A stretch of 53,163 nt of DNA from Deinococcus radiopugnans ATCC 19172. Its GTDB lineage: Bacteria; Deinococcota; Deinococci; Deinococcales; Deinococcaceae. The translations under genes and the position numbers were made by a program. Shown in pieces: positions 31,287 to 45,498 of this stretch (its first letter is position 1; each line of letters opens with the position of its first letter). The notes beneath the pieces were generated by a model. It was not told where the DNA came from, made no database searches, and saw only the letters and a program-made list of their open reading frames with translations. The stretch lies in contig NZ_VDMO01000023.1 of assembly GCF_006335125.1 (NCBI RefSeq), forward strand, positions 1 to 53,163, given 5' to 3'.

Positions 31287-32630
31287 TTACGCCTCGCCCG
31301 CCAGCACGTATTCCACCAGTGTCCCCACGCCCCAGCCCGTCGCCACGTCCTCTTTCGCCGCGTTGCCGGCGATGTCCAGGTGTGCCCACGGACGGGTCAC
31401 GAACTGCTGGAGGAACAGGGCCGCCTTGATGCTGCCCCCGGCCGGCACCATGTCGCTGTTCTTCAGGTCCGCGATGGTGTTCTTGCGGTAGGACTTCAGG
31501 TACGCCCCGTGCAGCGGCAGTTCCCACACCAGTTCCCCGGCGGCCTCCGCGCCCGCCTTGAGCTGCGCGGCCAGGGTGGCGTCGGAGCAGAACAGGGCGG
31601 CGATGTCGTTGCCCAGCGCCGCCACCTTCACGCCGGTCAGCGTCGCCAGATCGACCAGTTCGGTGGCGCCCTCGTCGCAGGCCACGGCCAGGGCGTCGGC
31701 CAGCACCAGCCGGCCCTCGGCGTCGGTGTTGGTGACCTCCACGGTCTTGCCGTTGGCGGCGCGGTACACGTCGCCAGGGCGCATGGCGTGCGGCCCCACC
31801 ATGTTCTCGGCGGCGGCCACGTAGGCGCGAACCTCGGTGCCTTTGGGAATGCGGCCGCGCAGTTCGGCCAGGGCGCGCATGGCCCCCAGCACCGCGCCCG
31901 CGCCGCCCATGTCGTTCTTCATGCCGTACATGCCCGCCCCGGTCTTGAGGCTGTAGCCCCCGGTGTCGAAGGTGATGCCCTTGCCCACCAGCGCGATGAT
32001 TCGCGTGGCCGCGCCCTGTGCGGGCAGCGTCAGGCGAATCAGGCGTGGTCCCGCCGCGCTGCCCGCCGCCACCGCCGCCAGCAGGCCCATGCCGCGCGCC
32101 TCGATGGTGGGGCCGTCCCAGACCTCGACCTCCACGCCGTGAGAGGACAGCGTCTGCGCCTCGCGCGCCATCGTGGCCGGGTTGAGGTGATTGGCTGGGG
32201 CGCTGACCAGTTCACGGGCAAACGTCACGCCCGCCGCCACGCCCCGCAGGTGTGCGGCGGCGGCGGCGTCCAGCCCGTCCACCTGAAGCTGCAGTGCCGC
32301 TGGCTGTTCGCCTCCACCCTTGTAGCGGCGGTCCTGCCAGCCGGCGGCCAATGCGGCGGAGGCCAGCGCGGCGGCGTGGTTCGTGGCGGCCACCTTCACG
32401 GTCTCGGCCTTCAATTCACGCGCCAGCTTTGCCAGGGCTGCGCCCAGTTCGCGGGCGTCCTGCGCGGTGTCGGGCGTCAGCGCCAGCGCCGTGTCACCGT
32501 CCTCACCGCGCGAGATCAGCCGCACCTCGCCCGCTTCCAGACCACGGGTGAGCCGTTCGGGATGGCCCGCGCTCGTCCCGGCAAAGGTCAGCGAGAGGTC
32601 GGCGCGCTCCAGCGAATCCACAAGTTGCAT
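31287..32630 (-). CDS. pepA: Leucyl aminopeptidase (M17, PepA-type)
   Basis: Predicted 447-residue dizinc or dimanganese aminopeptidase that removes N-terminal residues from peptides. The catalytic domain holds VGKGITFDTGGYSLKTGAGMYGMKNDMGGAGAV (catalytic Lys and metal ligands) and the family signature NTDAEGRL. The N-terminal macro-like domain spans residues 1-150. It is a little shorter than E. coli PepA (503 residues). The frame reaches 33149, but the ATG at 32630 is preceded by TTTACT at the right distance for a leaderless mRNA. Confidence 0.93.
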   Translation of the reverse strand: MQLVDSLERADLSLTFAGTSAGHPERLTRGLEAGEVRLISRGEDGDTALALTPDTAQDARELGAALAKLARELKAETVKVAATNHAAALASAALAAGWQDRRYKGGGEQPAALQLQVDGLDAAAAAHLRGVAAGVTFARELVSAPANHLNPATMAREAQTLSSHGVEVEVWDGPTIEARGMGLLAAVAAGSAAGPRLIRLTLPAQGAATRIIALVGKGITFDTGGYSLKTGAGMYGMKNDMGGAGAVLGAMRALAELRGRIPKGTEVRAYVAAAENMVGPHAMRPGDVYRAANGKTVEVTNTDAEGRLVLADALAVACDEGATELVDLATLTGVKVAALGNDIAALFCSDATLAAQLKAGAEAAGELVWELPLHGAYLKSYRKNTIADLKNSDMVPAGGSIKAALFLQQFVTRPWAHLDIAGNAAKEDVATGWGVGTLVEYVLAGEA

Positions 32631-32636
32631 CCTGGG

Positions 32637-32642
32637 AGTAAA
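32637..32642 (-). promoter_or_regulatory. -10-like box TTTACT for the aminopeptidase gene
   Basis: Minus-strand TTTACT ends 6 bases before the ATG at 32630. It is the weakest of the leaderless-type boxes, but its spacing fits. Confidence 0.4.
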
Positions 32643-32799
32643 GCACGGGTCAGGGGGGGATGGCCTGGACTGGGATGCGTGGTCTGAAGTTTTCCCGAGT
32701 TGCGCCCCCAGGGTCCGTCTGACCGTTGCCGACGTCCTGGCCGTGCCGTAATGCCTCCGTAACGGACCTCTTGCACCCTCTTCGGCATGGAGGAATATT

Positions 32800-33233
32800 A
32801 TGCTGGTCCATGAGTTGATGAGTGCCCCAGCCGTCGTCGCGCCGCCCTCATTGTCGCTGCCCGACGCGGCCCACCTGATGAAATCGCGCGGCATTCGCCG
32901 CCTGCCGGTGGTGGACGGGTCCCGGCTGGTGGGCATCGTCACCGACCGCGACATCCGTGAGGCGCTGCCCAGCAAGGTCAGCAGCCTCTCGCCGTGGGAG
33001 GCCACCACCCGGCTGGCCGCCGTGAGCGTGCAGGACGTGATGCGCCGCAGCGTGCTGACCACCACCGCCGACGCCGACGCGCGTGACGCGGCCCACACCC
33101 TGCTGCACCACCGCGTGGGCGCCCTGCCGGTGATCGACGACGCCGGCACCGTGATCGGCCTGCTGACGGTCAGCGATGTGCTGCGCGACTACGCCCGCCC
33201 GGCGGCGGCGCCGGGTGCCCCCGAGGCCCGGCC

Positions 33234-33237
<4 letters not shown>
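32800..33237 (+). CDS. CBS-domain pair protein
   Basis: Predicted 145-residue protein made of two CBS domains: VHELMSAPAVVAPPSLSLPDAAHLMKSRGIRRLPVVDG...GIVTDRDIR and VQDVMRRSVLTTTADADARDAAHTLLHHRVGALPVIDDAGTVIGLLTVSDVL. CBS pairs bind adenosyl nucleotides and regulate partner proteins. The start has the good ribosome site GGAGGAAT. The stop overlaps the start of the cytochrome oxidase IIa gene (ATGA), so it is translated together with the oxidase. This suggests, but does not prove, a nucleotide-sensing role for the oxidase. Confidence 0.9.
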
Positions 33238-33410
<173 letters not shown>

Positions 33411-33956
33411 GTGGCGGCGCCACGCTCCGCAGGCCAGCGCCTGGACCATCACACGCTTGAAAAGTACGAGAACATCTGGTTCGGCATCGCCACCGTGATG
33501 ATTCTGCTGCTGTTCGTGACCGTGCTGGCCAGCTTTTTCAGCGGCACCTATCCCTCGCTCAACGGGGAAGGGGGCCACCACATTACCGGCGTGAAAAACG
33601 GGCGGCTCAATCCCAAGAACTTCGCGGCCACGCCGTTTGCCACCCCCGGCCTGCGGCAGAACGCCGACGGCAGCTACGAGGCCTTCGTGATCGCCAGGGC
33701 CTTCCAGTTTGAACCCGCCGTGCTGAAGGTGCCGGTGGGCCAGCCGGTGACGATTCATGTGACCTCGGCAGACGTGCTGCACGGCTATTTCATTGAGGGC
33801 ACCAACATCAACGCCACGGCCATTCCGGGACAGGTGTCGAGCTTTACCACCACCTTTCGCCGCCCCGGCACCCTCAACCTGATCTGCAACGAGTACTGCG
33901 GCACCGGGCACCACAACATGATCAACAGCGTGAAGGTGGAAGTTCAGGAGCCGTAG
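33411..33956 (+). CDS. cbaB: ba3-type cytochrome c oxidase subunit II (CuA domain)
   Basis: Predicted 181-residue membrane-anchored electron-entry subunit. One membrane helix (IWFGIATVMILLLFVTVLASFF) is followed by the periplasmic cupredoxin domain. All CuA ligands are visible: H124 (LHGYFIEGTNIN), C159, E161, C163, H167 and M170 in CNEYCGTGHHNM. The spacing is the same as in Thermus ba3 subunit II, shifted by ten residues. The start is a GTG immediately after the IIa stop, so translation is presumably coupled. Confidence 0.93.
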   Translation: MAAPRSAGQRLDHHTLEKYENIWFGIATVMILLLFVTVLASFFSGTYPSLNGEGGHHITGVKNGRLNPKNFAATPFATPGLRQNADGSYEAFVIARAFQFEPAVLKVPVGQPVTIHVTSADVLHGYFIEGTNINATAIPGQVSSFTTTFRRPGTLNLICNEYCGTGHHNMINSVKVEVQEP

Positions 33957-34018
33957 GGGACCTCAACGCTGCGCGTCCGCCCGCCTTCTCGTCTCTTCCT
34001 CCAAAGGAGTCTCAACTT

Positions 34019-35752
<1,734 letters not shown>

Positions 35753-35800
35753 TGCGGTGGATTCTGATGCGGTGGGTGCCTGAAAAGGGAGGTGGCACGG

Positions 35801-36235
35801 ATGAGTGAAATCAGCAACAGCAACGAGCGTGGATTTTCAGGCCGCGAGATTGCCGCCGCCGTGATCTTCGTGGTGCTGGCCGCCGTGATCGCCTACACGT
35901 CGTACTACACCGGCATCGGCATGTCCGGCGGCGCGGGCGCGGGCGACATGACGGCGGCCGTGGCCCAGGCGCCGGTCAACGGCGAGTCGCTGTACGCCAG
36001 CAACTGCGCGGGCTGCCACGGCGCCGGGGCGGTGGGCGGCATCGGCCCGGCCCTGCTGGAGACCGCCGCGTGGAGCCCCGCCGAGTTTGGTCAGGCTGTG
36101 CTGCACGGTCAGGCGCCAGGGGGGCGCACCCTGGCCCCGGTGATGCCGCGCTTTGCCGAATCGGGCTTTGGCGGCGAGACGGCCACCGACGAGCAGGTGG
36201 AGGCCATCCATAGCTACGTGAAAAGCCTGCAATAG
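35801..36235 (+). CDS. Membrane-anchored cytochrome c
   Basis: Predicted 144-residue class I cytochrome c. A membrane anchor near residues 15-35 (IAAAVIFVVLAAVIAYTSYY) and a flexible Gly/Ala linker precede the haem domain. Haem is attached at C69-A-G-C72-H73, and the axial Met is probably in LAPVMPRF. It is the last gene of the oxidase cluster, so it likely passes electrons to CuA of subunit II. The ATG at 35801 is preferred over GTG 35792 because GGGAGGTG is correctly spaced. Confidence 0.9.
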   Translation: MSEISNSNERGFSGREIAAAVIFVVLAAVIAYTSYYTGIGMSGGAGAGDMTAAVAQAPVNGESLYASNCAGCHGAGAVGGIGPALLETAAWSPAEFGQAVLHGQAPGGRTLAPVMPRFAESGFGGETATDEQVEAIHSYVKSLQ

Positions 36236-36254
36236 GGCTGCTCGGGGCAGAGGA

Positions 36255-36283
36255 GGGGCGGAGTCGCAAACAGACTCCGCCCC
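36255..36283. terminator. Terminator hairpin after the cytochrome oxidase cluster
   Basis: GGGGCGGAGTC-GCAAACA-GACTCCGCCCC forms an 11-bp stem between two convergent genes. The U-run is poor on both strands. Confidence 0.6.
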
Positions 36284-36345
36284 CTCCCATTGCCGCGTTC
36301 AGGTTCGCACCCACAGAGGCAGGTGGGGCTGTGGGAGGCGTCCTT

Positions 36346-37361
36346 CTAGCCCCCGTGCAGGAACGCCCCCACCCGCCCCGGCAACTCGCCCGCGTCCATC
36401 AGAAAGGCGTCGTGGCCGTGGACGCTGTCCAGTTCCCAGTAGGTGGCGTTCGGGAGCGCGGCGGCCCCGGCCCGGACCTCGGCGGCCGGGTACAGCACGT
36501 CGCTGGAGATGCCCACCGCCAGCACCGGCACGCGGATGGCGGCCAGTTCGGCGTCGCCCGGCTGGAAGGCGTCCATCGCGGCGGTCAGGGTCAGGTAGCT
36601 GCGCTCGCAGAAGCGGGCCAGCAGTTTCTCGCCCTGGTATTCCAGGTAGCTGGTGACCGCGTGCACACCCGGCCGACGTTGCCCCGCCTGCGTCTGGGCC
36701 AGACTCTCGGGGCTGCGGTACGACAGCATGGCGACCATGCGCGCCACCTTGAGGCCCTCGCCGCCCGGGGCCGCGCGGATGGCGGCGCGGGCGGCGCTGT
36801 TCAGGCCCACCGCCCACGGCGAGTGGCGCACCGGCGCCCCGATCACCACGGCCCGCGACACCAGATCGGGGCATTCCAGCAGCCACGCGTAGGCCAGCAG
36901 CCCGCCCATGCTCGCGCCGATCACGCGCACCCGGCGCACGCCCAGATGTTCCAGCAGCGCCCGGCCCACGCGGGCCATGTCGCGCAGGGAGACGGGGAGG
37001 TCCCCCAGTCCGTCCGCCTGCCACTGGGCCGGGCCGTCCGTGCCTGCGCAGCCGCCCAGCACGTTGGCGCAGACGATAAACTCCCGCGCGGGATCGAGGG
37101 GCCGGCCCGCGCCCAGAAAGTCCGGCCACCACTCGTGCACGGCGCTGTGGCCGGTCAGGGCGTGCAACACCAGCGTGGCCTCCTCCTGCGCCTCGCCGTA
37201 AGTGTGGTAGGCCACCCGCACGTCACTCAGGGGCCGCCCACAGTCCAGCAGCAGCGGCGAGGTGCGGAACAGCGTGACCGTCTTGACCGTCCGGTCATCG
37301 GCGGAACATCGCCCGTCTTCGGGGGGCAGCGGCAGGGGAGCCAGGGTGCGGGACAGGGCCG

Positions 37362-37365
<4 letters not shown>
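36346..37365 (-). CDS. metX: Homoserine O-acetyltransferase
   Basis: Predicted 339-residue alpha/beta-hydrolase-fold enzyme that activates homoserine for methionine synthesis. The nucleophile elbow is GASMGG and the family segment is [12 protein letters not shown]. The Asp and His of the triad lie in the C-terminal [11 protein letters not shown] and SVHGHDAFL. The second residue set (GCAGTDGP rather than GCQGSTGP) is slightly unusual. Sequence alone cannot fully separate acetyl- from succinyl-transferases. GTG at 37365 overlaps the metY stop as GTGA. Confidence 0.92.
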
Positions 37366-38720
<1,355 letters not shown>

Positions 38721-38769
38721 ACGGGGTGGCCTCCCATCGGGGCTGGGTGGGGGCCACTGTAAAAACAGC

Positions 38770-38803
38770 GGCGCCCCCTCTCGTGTGGTGAAGAGAAGGG
38801 GCG
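38770..38803 (-). terminator. SAM riboswitch terminator
   Basis: On the minus strand CGCCCCTTCTC and GAGAGGGGGCG pair around a 10-base loop. They are followed after 7 bases by TTTTT. It stands between the SAM aptamer and metY and is the likely off-state terminator. Confidence 0.7.
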
Positions 38804-38847
38804 AATATCGTCATCCGCGTCGGCCTTCCCGCTTGATCCCGCCCTTG

Positions 38848-38965
38848 CCGCGCTCATCGTTAAGCCGCGAATCTCAGGGGGGCTGGCCTTGGCACCGTGA
38901 CGCGATGGGGTCCGGTTGCCGCGCCGTCAACGAGCCAGGTCTCTCGGGCGCTCTGAAGTGGGTGG
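38848..38965 (-). promoter_or_regulatory. SAM-I (S-box) riboswitch
   Basis: The minus strand reads CAGAGCGCCCGAGAGACCTGG, then CTCGTTGACGGCGCGGCAACC, then GGTGCCAAGGCCAGC and finally GATGAG. These are the conserved blocks of SAM-I riboswitches (GAGNG-NNGAGAGA, GGCAACC, GGTGCCAANNCCAGC). Its position before metY-metX fits methionine control. The boundaries are approximate. Confidence 0.88.
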
Positions 38966-39002
38966 TGCTTGGTGAAACAGACTCCACGCGGGAGCTGAAA
39001 AG

Positions 39003-39032
39003 AGGTTAGCGGGCCGCATCGGCCAGAGTCAA
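39003..39032 (-). promoter_or_regulatory. Promoter for the SAM riboswitch-metYX transcript
   Basis: Minus-strand -35 TTGACT (39027-39032), an 18-base spacer and -10 TAACCT (39003-39008) give a start near 38995, leaving about 30 bases before the aptamer. Confidence 0.65.
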
Positions 39033-39066
39033 GGTGGGGTGCGTAGACAGGGCGGCAGATTCTGGC

Positions 39067-39450
39067 TCAGCCTGCCGCGCACTCCGGGCACTGGCCGTAC
39101 AGCGTGACCTCATGCGCCTCCACCACGAAGCCGCCAGGGTAGACCGTGCCGCTGGGCAGCGTGACGGGGCAGGTGTGCAGCGTGAACACGCGTCCGCACT
39201 GATTGCAGGAAAAGTGATGGTGATGGCCCTTGCCCGCCGCCTCATAAAGGGTCTCGCCGTCCAGGGTGACTGGGTGGATCCGGCCCTGCTCGGTCAGCAA
39301 TTTCAGCGTGCGGTACACGGTGGCGATGCCCAGCCCCGGCAGATCATCCTGCGCCCGCTCGAAGACCTCGGCCACCGCCAGCGGTCCCGGCGCGCGGCCC
39401 AGCACCTGGGCGATCACGTCGCGCTGGCGGGTGCTGCGGGTGCCGGTCAT
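39067..39450 (-). CDS. Fur-family metalloregulator
   Basis: Predicted 127-residue DNA-binding repressor of the Fur/Zur/PerR family. The winged helix contains [20 protein letters not shown]. The metal-sensing region has the His run [14 protein letters not shown]. Two CxxC zinc sites are visible (CNQC and CPEC at the C-terminus). The family member type (Fur, Zur or PerR) cannot be told. The start is set by a -10 box 7 bases upstream with a -35. Confidence 0.92.
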   Translation of the reverse strand: MTGTRSTRQRDVIAQVLGRAPGPLAVAEVFERAQDDLPGLGIATVYRTLKLLTEQGRIHPVTLDGETLYEAAGKGHHHHFSCNQCGRVFTLHTCPVTLPSGTVYPGGFVVEAHEVTLYGQCPECAAG

Positions 39451-39457
39451 GGCACGG

Positions 39458-39487
39458 AGGCTAGCAGACCGGGTCAGGCCAGATCAA
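39458..39487 (-). promoter_or_regulatory. Promoter of the Fur-family gene
   Basis: Minus-strand -35 TTGATC (39482-39487), spacer 18, -10 TAGCCT (39458-39463), and ATG 7 bases later. The -35 overlaps the U-tract of the neighbouring terminator. Confidence 0.6.
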
Positions 39488-39517
39488 AAAACAGCCCACC
39501 ATTGCGCGGTGGGCTGT
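39485..39517 (-). terminator. Intrinsic terminator for the holin-like/DUF3618-like pair
   Basis: ACAGCCCACC pairs with GGTGGGCTGT around a 7-base loop, followed on the minus strand by TTTTTT. It is a classic rho-independent terminator. Confidence 0.85.
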
Positions 39518-39561
39518 GGTCAGTGCTGAGTCGGGTTTGACGGCATCAATGCGGGAGAGTA

Positions 39562-40308
39562 TCAGCGCAGGTTGGGATTGCTCTTCTCGTCCGGGGCGAT
39601 GGCGCTGCCCTGGGCCTTGGCCTCCACCACACTTTTAGGAGTGGGCACCACGCCAGGATGGTCATGACTGGCGGCCACGGGCGGCACGCTGCCTTCAGCG
39701 CTGGCCTGATCGTTGTAACTCTCTGCCTGTCCGGTGGGGGCGGGCTTCAGGAACGAGGCGGCGGCGCTGGACCCCGTGGACGCGGTGCCCATCGGCCTGG
39801 GTCCGCTGCCGGACGAGGTGACTGGAGCCTCACTTTTGCTCAGCGACGGCCCAGCCGAGGGTGCCGCACGCTCCATCGCCCGCGGCTGAGTGGCCCTGGT
39901 TTTGGGCTCCTCGCCGGCTTTTTCCAGCATGTTGTTGGCGATCTCTTCCAGCTTGGGAGCCAGCACCCGGTCCGACAGGGTCTTGACCGCCAGGGTGCCC
40001 AGGGTGGCGAGCAACGCGCCGCCCACCCCGCCGCCCTTCTGGGATTTCTGGGCCTTGACCAGTTCCTTCTGGTACTTGACGGGACTTCCGGCGTCCACGT
40101 AGATTTTTTTCGTGCGCTTAAACTGCGTGCCGATCAGCAGGCCCAGCACGGCGCCCACCGCAGACGCGCCGCCCAGCATCTTGACCGGCTCCTTCTGCAT
40201 CTGCACCTGCAGGTTGGCGCGTTCGGCCAGCACGTCCAGGCTTTCTTTCAGGCGCTCGCGGGCCGCCTCACGCTCGGTCAGGTTGGACTTGAACTCGTGG
40301 TCGGCCAT
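39562..40308 (-). CDS. DUF3618-like membrane-associated protein
   Basis: Predicted 248-residue protein. The N-terminal helix (LTEREAARERLKESLDVLAERANLQVQMQKEP) resembles DUF3618, and is followed by a glycine-rich membrane segment (GGASAVGAVLGLLIGT). A second short hydrophobic segment (GGALLATLGTLAVKTL) and a long Ser/Pro/Ala-rich disordered tail come after. It is coupled to the preceding holin-like gene, sharing one base between stop and start, in the same way that YqjE-type and DUF883/DUF3618 genes are paired elsewhere. A role in envelope stress is plausible but unproven. Confidence 0.7.
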   Translation of the reverse strand: MADHEFKSNLTEREAARERLKESLDVLAERANLQVQMQKEPVKMLGGASAVGAVLGLLIGTQFKRTKKIYVDAGSPVKYQKELVKAQKSQKGGGVGGALLATLGTLAVKTLSDRVLAPKLEEIANNMLEKAGEEPKTRATQPRAMERAAPSAGPSLSKSEAPVTSSGSGPRPMGTASTGSSAAASFLKPAPTGQAESYNDQASAEGSVPPVAASHDHPGVVPTPKSVVEAKAQGSAIAPDEKSNPNLR

Positions 40309-41294
40309 CAGACGTCACCCCCGCCTTTCTTGATGTCGTCCTGGTACGTGGGCGTGGTGCTCACGCTGATGCCAGGGGCGTCATCCAGCACCACGGGGTC
40401 TTGCAGCAGCGGATCTCGGTGGTGGCCGGCCGCCCTGTGGCCCGGCTCGGCGTGGTTGGCGCTGGGCACCTCGCCCTTGTCGAGCTTCTCGTTCAGCGAG
40501 CCGCCGTACATCCTGGCCGAGCCGTCCGGTTCACTCTCGTAGACCGGCACGGTGGAGGTGCCGCCTTCCACGCGCACGGTGGCCTGCTGGCCGTCGTCGC
40601 CGACGTAGCGGTTCTCGCCGCTGGCGTACAGGCCCGGATCGCGGGGCACCTCCACCGAGGTCCGGCTGGCCGGCTGCCGCGAATCCTGATCGGTGGCGCG
40701 GTCCGGGGCGCCCAGGCCAGGGCTGACGGTCCCGCCCGCCGGGCCACGCGGCGCATTGGTGGGCGAGACGACGACGGTGCGGGTGGGAGTGCCGGTGGGC
40801 ACGCTGCCCTGCACAGGCGTGGTGTGCATCCCACTGGCCGGTGTGCCGGCAGTCTGGGCCTGGGCAGCGCGGCGTTCGCGGGCCGCCTTCTCGGCCTGTT
40901 CAGCCTGATACTGGGCTTCCAGGCGCTCGTCCTCGGTCATGGCATCAAAGCTCTTGGCGCGCGGCTCGTCGGTGTCCACTTCTGCCCCCAGTTTGCGGAT
41001 GCCCAGCAGGATCATCACGCCGGTCACGACGAAGCTGAAGATGGCGATCAAGAGCGCGGCGGCCCAGGCGCCCAGCCCCAAACGCATCAGGCCGTAGAAC
41101 ACGAATAGGATCAGGAAGACCAGCGCCAGCACCAGCGGCCCGGTGGCGGCCAGCAGCAGGACCACGCCGACGCCCTTGGCCTTGGCAATGTCGCTGACTT
41201 TCCTGACCAGCGCGTTGATCTCGGATTTGACGAGGGTCACGCCCGCATCGAACACGTCGACGATGGCCCCTCCCATACTCTTGCGTTCTTCCAT
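40308..41294 (-). CDS. Phage holin family / YqjE-like (DUF1469) membrane protein
   Basis: Predicted 328-residue membrane protein. Residues 10-120 match the holin_3_6/YqjE pattern: an amphipathic helix ([22 protein letters not shown]), then two membrane helices ([22 protein letters not shown] and [20 protein letters not shown]). The remaining 200 residues are hydrophilic, low in complexity and rich in Gly, Thr, Pro and Ala, far longer than in ordinary members. ATG at 41294 has GGAGGGA upstream. Despite the family name, there is no phage gene nearby. Confidence 0.8.
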   Translation of the reverse strand: MEERKSMGGAIVDVFDAGVTLVKSEINALVRKVSDIAKAKGVGVVLLLAATGPLVLALVFLILFVFYGLMRLGLGAWAAALLIAIFSFVVTGVMILLGIRKLGAEVDTDEPRAKSFDAMTEDERLEAQYQAEQAEKAARERRAAQAQTAGTPASGMHTTPVQGSVPTGTPTRTVVVSPTNAPRGPAGGTVSPGLGAPDRATDQDSRQPASRTSVEVPRDPGLYASGENRYVGDDGQQATVRVEGGTSTVPVYESEPDGSARMYGGSLNEKLDKGEVPSANHAEPGHRAAGHHRDPLLQDPVVLDDAPGISVSTTPTYQDDIKKGGGDV

Positions 41295-41364
41295 GCATTC
41301 CCTCCGGGGAGCGGCCCCACGCCCGAAGCAGCGTGAACGGACAGGCCAGATACTGCCCAGCATA

Positions 41365-42102
41365 ATGACTTCTGTGACACAAAAGCCCCAGATGCAAGAA
41401 AACCTGAACCCTGTCCCGTCCGGACAGCCCGCGCTGAGCGTGGCCCAGCGCAGCAATACGCTGGAGCTGACGGCGCGCGGCTACGCCCTGTGGCGGGCCC
41501 GGTCCCTGGGGCTGCTCAGCGGCCGGCCTTTCAGCCTGGCGCGTGAGGCCCGGCTGTTCCGGGCGCTGTGCCGGCCGCACGCTGGCGAGCGCTGGCTGGA
41601 CGCCGGCACCAGCGCGGGCTTCTACGCGGGCGTGCTGGCGAGCGCGGGCTGCCGGGTGCTGGCCGCCGATCTGAGCGCCGCCATGCTGCGCGAGGGCCAG
41701 CGGCGCGAGCCGAGTGCTCAGATCGACTGGGCGCTGCTGAACCTGGAAGACAGCGGCCTGCCGGACGGCAGTTTCGACGGTGTCACGGTGGGCGCCACCC
41801 TGAACGAGACCCATGATCCGGCGCGCTTTCTGCGTGAACTGGCCCGCGTGCTGCGCCCCGGCGGCCAGTTGTGGCTGATGTACGTGCCGCGCACCGGCGG
41901 ACCCCTGCAAAGCCTGCTCTCGACAGCGGCGCTGGGCGGCCTGAACTTTCCCGATCCGGCCTGGGTGGCGCGGCAACTGCCCGAGCTGTCCCTGACCGAC
42001 GGTCTGGGCGTCGGCGCGGTGCGGTTCGGGCGCTATGTCAAGGCAGACGCGGTCAAGACAGGGGCTGAGGGGGCGGGGGCGGCGCAACAGGGCCATCTGT
42101 AA
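41365..42102 (+). CDS. SAM-dependent methyltransferase
   Basis: Predicted 245-residue class I methyltransferase. Motif I is [16 protein letters not shown], motif II/III the acidic [13 protein letters not shown], and [13 protein letters not shown] is the usual late strand. The N-terminal segment [21 protein letters not shown] looks like ubiquinone/menaquinone or lipid methyltransferase N-termini. The substrate is unknown. It lies 114 bases before phytoene synthase on the same strand. A start at 41392 is an alternative, and GATACT at 41348-41353 is a possible -10. Confidence 0.85.
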   Translation: MTSVTQKPQMQENLNPVPSGQPALSVAQRSNTLELTARGYALWRARSLGLLSGRPFSLAREARLFRALCRPHAGERWLDAGTSAGFYAGVLASAGCRVLAADLSAAMLREGQRREPSAQIDWALLNLEDSGLPDGSFDGVTVGATLNETHDPARFLRELARVLRPGGQLWLMYVPRTGGPLQSLLSTAALGGLNFPDPAWVARQLPELSLTDGLGVGAVRFGRYVKADAVKTGAEGAGAAQQGHL

Positions 42103-42190
42103 AGGATTGATCTCGCCTTTGATGCCTCCCGGTCCACCCCACCGTCAGGAGTCTGTAAGAATGTGGGAGGTCTGGCCCGGCCGGACCCCC

Positions 42191-42196
42191 TAGACT
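42191..42196 (+). promoter_or_regulatory. -10 box TAGACT for the phytoene synthase gene
   Basis: TAGACT lies 20 bases before the ATG at 42217. Here a ribosome site (AAGGA, 8 bases before the ATG) is present, so this transcript is leadered. Confidence 0.5.
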
Positions 42197-42216
42197 CGGC
42201 CCCAAGGATTTTCCCC

Positions 42217-43116
<900 letters not shown>

Positions 43117-43123
43117 AACAAGC

Positions 43124-43195
43124 CCGACTTTGCACTGAAAATCCCCCTCCACCACGCCGGGCAGAGGGGGATTCTCATGGTTCGGGCTTTCAGGT
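43124..43195 (+). terminator. Large nested hairpin downstream of crtB
   Basis: An inner stem AATCCCCCTC/GAGGGGGATT is enclosed by an outer stem AAGCCCGA/TCGGGCTT, followed by TTCAGG. It lies between crtB and a small mobile element and probably terminates crtB. Confidence 0.55.
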
Positions 43196-43204
43196 CAGGC
43201 CTTA

Positions 43205-43338
43205 TACGGATTCCGTTTGTTTCGTGTAGAAATCGGGACAGCTCCGATTTCCACACTCCACGTCCGGAACCCGTTTTTCTCCTGCTCGCTTCGCTCGGAT
43301 TTCTAGGTGTTTTCAACACCTTTCAATCGGAGTCCGTA
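43205..43338. mobile_element. Small non-autonomous inverted-repeat element, family B (134 bp)
   Basis: Ends TACGGATTCCGTTTG and CAATCGGAGTCCGTA form a 15-bp inverted repeat with two mismatches. Each is flanked by TTA (43202-43204 and 43339-43341), consistent with a 3-bp target duplication. Internally there are two perfect hairpins: GAAATCGG/CCGATTTC (43229-43251) and AGGTGTT/AACACCT (43305-43321). The right-hand TTA is the complement of the TAA stop of the 5'-nucleotidase gene. There is no coding capacity. It is unrelated in sequence to family A. Confidence 0.75.
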
Positions 43339-44901
<1,563 letters not shown>

Positions 44902-44910
44902 AAGGCGTCT

Positions 44911-44916
44911 ATTTTA
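44911..44916 (-). promoter_or_regulatory. -10 box TAAAAT for the 5'-nucleotidase gene
   Basis: Minus-strand TAAAAT ends 9 bases before the ATG at 44901. Confidence 0.55.
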
Positions 44917-45038
44917 GCCTGAAAGCCCGCTGGGGGGGGCACGTTCTGGAGGTGTGGTTTTCAGCAGCGGGGTGGTGCCGGACCCCAGACCGGAAGCCAG
45001 GCTGACAGGGGTGTCGGTGGGCCTGCCGCCGGACCCGC

Positions 45039-45443
45039 CTAGTCGGGGCGGTGGGGCAGGTCCTGGACATCGGCGTGGACGTCGATGGTGGGGTGCTTCT
45101 TCTGGAAACGCACGGTCAGCACGCCGCCGGCCAGGTGGGCCTCGCCGGACTGCGGCAGCACCTCGCGCGGGAAGGCCAGCACGCGGCGGAAGACCCCCGC
45201 AGCGCGTTCGGCGCTCAGCAGACCCTCCGGCGCGCTGCGTTCGCCGGCCACGGTCAGCATGCCGCCTTCCTCGTGCATCTCCAGACGGTCAGGATTGATG
45301 CCCGGCACGTCCAGGTACAGGGTCAGGTGGGCGTCGCCGTCGGCCCAGTCGGCGGCGGGAACCCACGGCCCGGCAGAGAGGGTCTCCACCTCCTCGCGCA
45401 GGGTCATCAGGTGTTGCAGGCGGGCCAGGACCGGCTCATTCAT
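45039..45443 (-). CDS. Hsp20/alpha-crystallin small heat-shock protein
   Basis: Predicted 134-residue ATP-independent chaperone. The alpha-crystallin domain covers roughly residues 28-115: VPAADWADGDAHLTLYLDVPGINPDRLEM, then GMLTVAGERSAP, ending in the classic strand AHLAGGVLTVRFQKKHP. The C-terminal IXI-like anchor is seen as TIDVHADVQ, not a clear IXI. The open frame continues upstream to 45662, but a -10 box 7 bases before the ATG at 45443 selects the shorter start. It is divergent from miaA, with 55 bases between. Confidence 0.9.
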   Translation of the reverse strand: MNEPVLARLQHLMTLREEVETLSAGPWVPAADWADGDAHLTLYLDVPGINPDRLEMHEEGGMLTVAGERSAPEGLLSAERAAGVFRRVLAFPREVLPQSGEAHLAGGVLTVRFQKKHPTIDVHADVQDLPHRPD

Positions 45444-45450
45444 GCGGCCC

Positions 45451-45456
45451 ACGCTA
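45451..45456 (-). promoter_or_regulatory. -10 box TAGCGT for hsp20
   Basis: Minus-strand TAGCGT ends 7 bases before the ATG at 45443, indicating a leaderless transcript. Confidence 0.5.
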
Positions 45457-45485
45457 GCACCCGCACCGCCGGCAAGACCAGCGCC

Positions 45486-45491
45486 TAAAGT
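45486..45491 (+). promoter_or_regulatory. -10 box TAAAGT for miaA
   Basis: TAAAGT ends 7 bases before the miaA ATG at 45499. The frame open further upstream runs antisense over hsp20 and is excluded. Confidence 0.55.
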
Positions 45492-45498
45492 GGGAGGG

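Noticed and set aside
40308..41294. Prophage remnant suggested by the holin-family protein
   Set aside because: No endolysin, structural, integrase or other phage genes are near. The domain is also common in chromosomal YqjE-type proteins.
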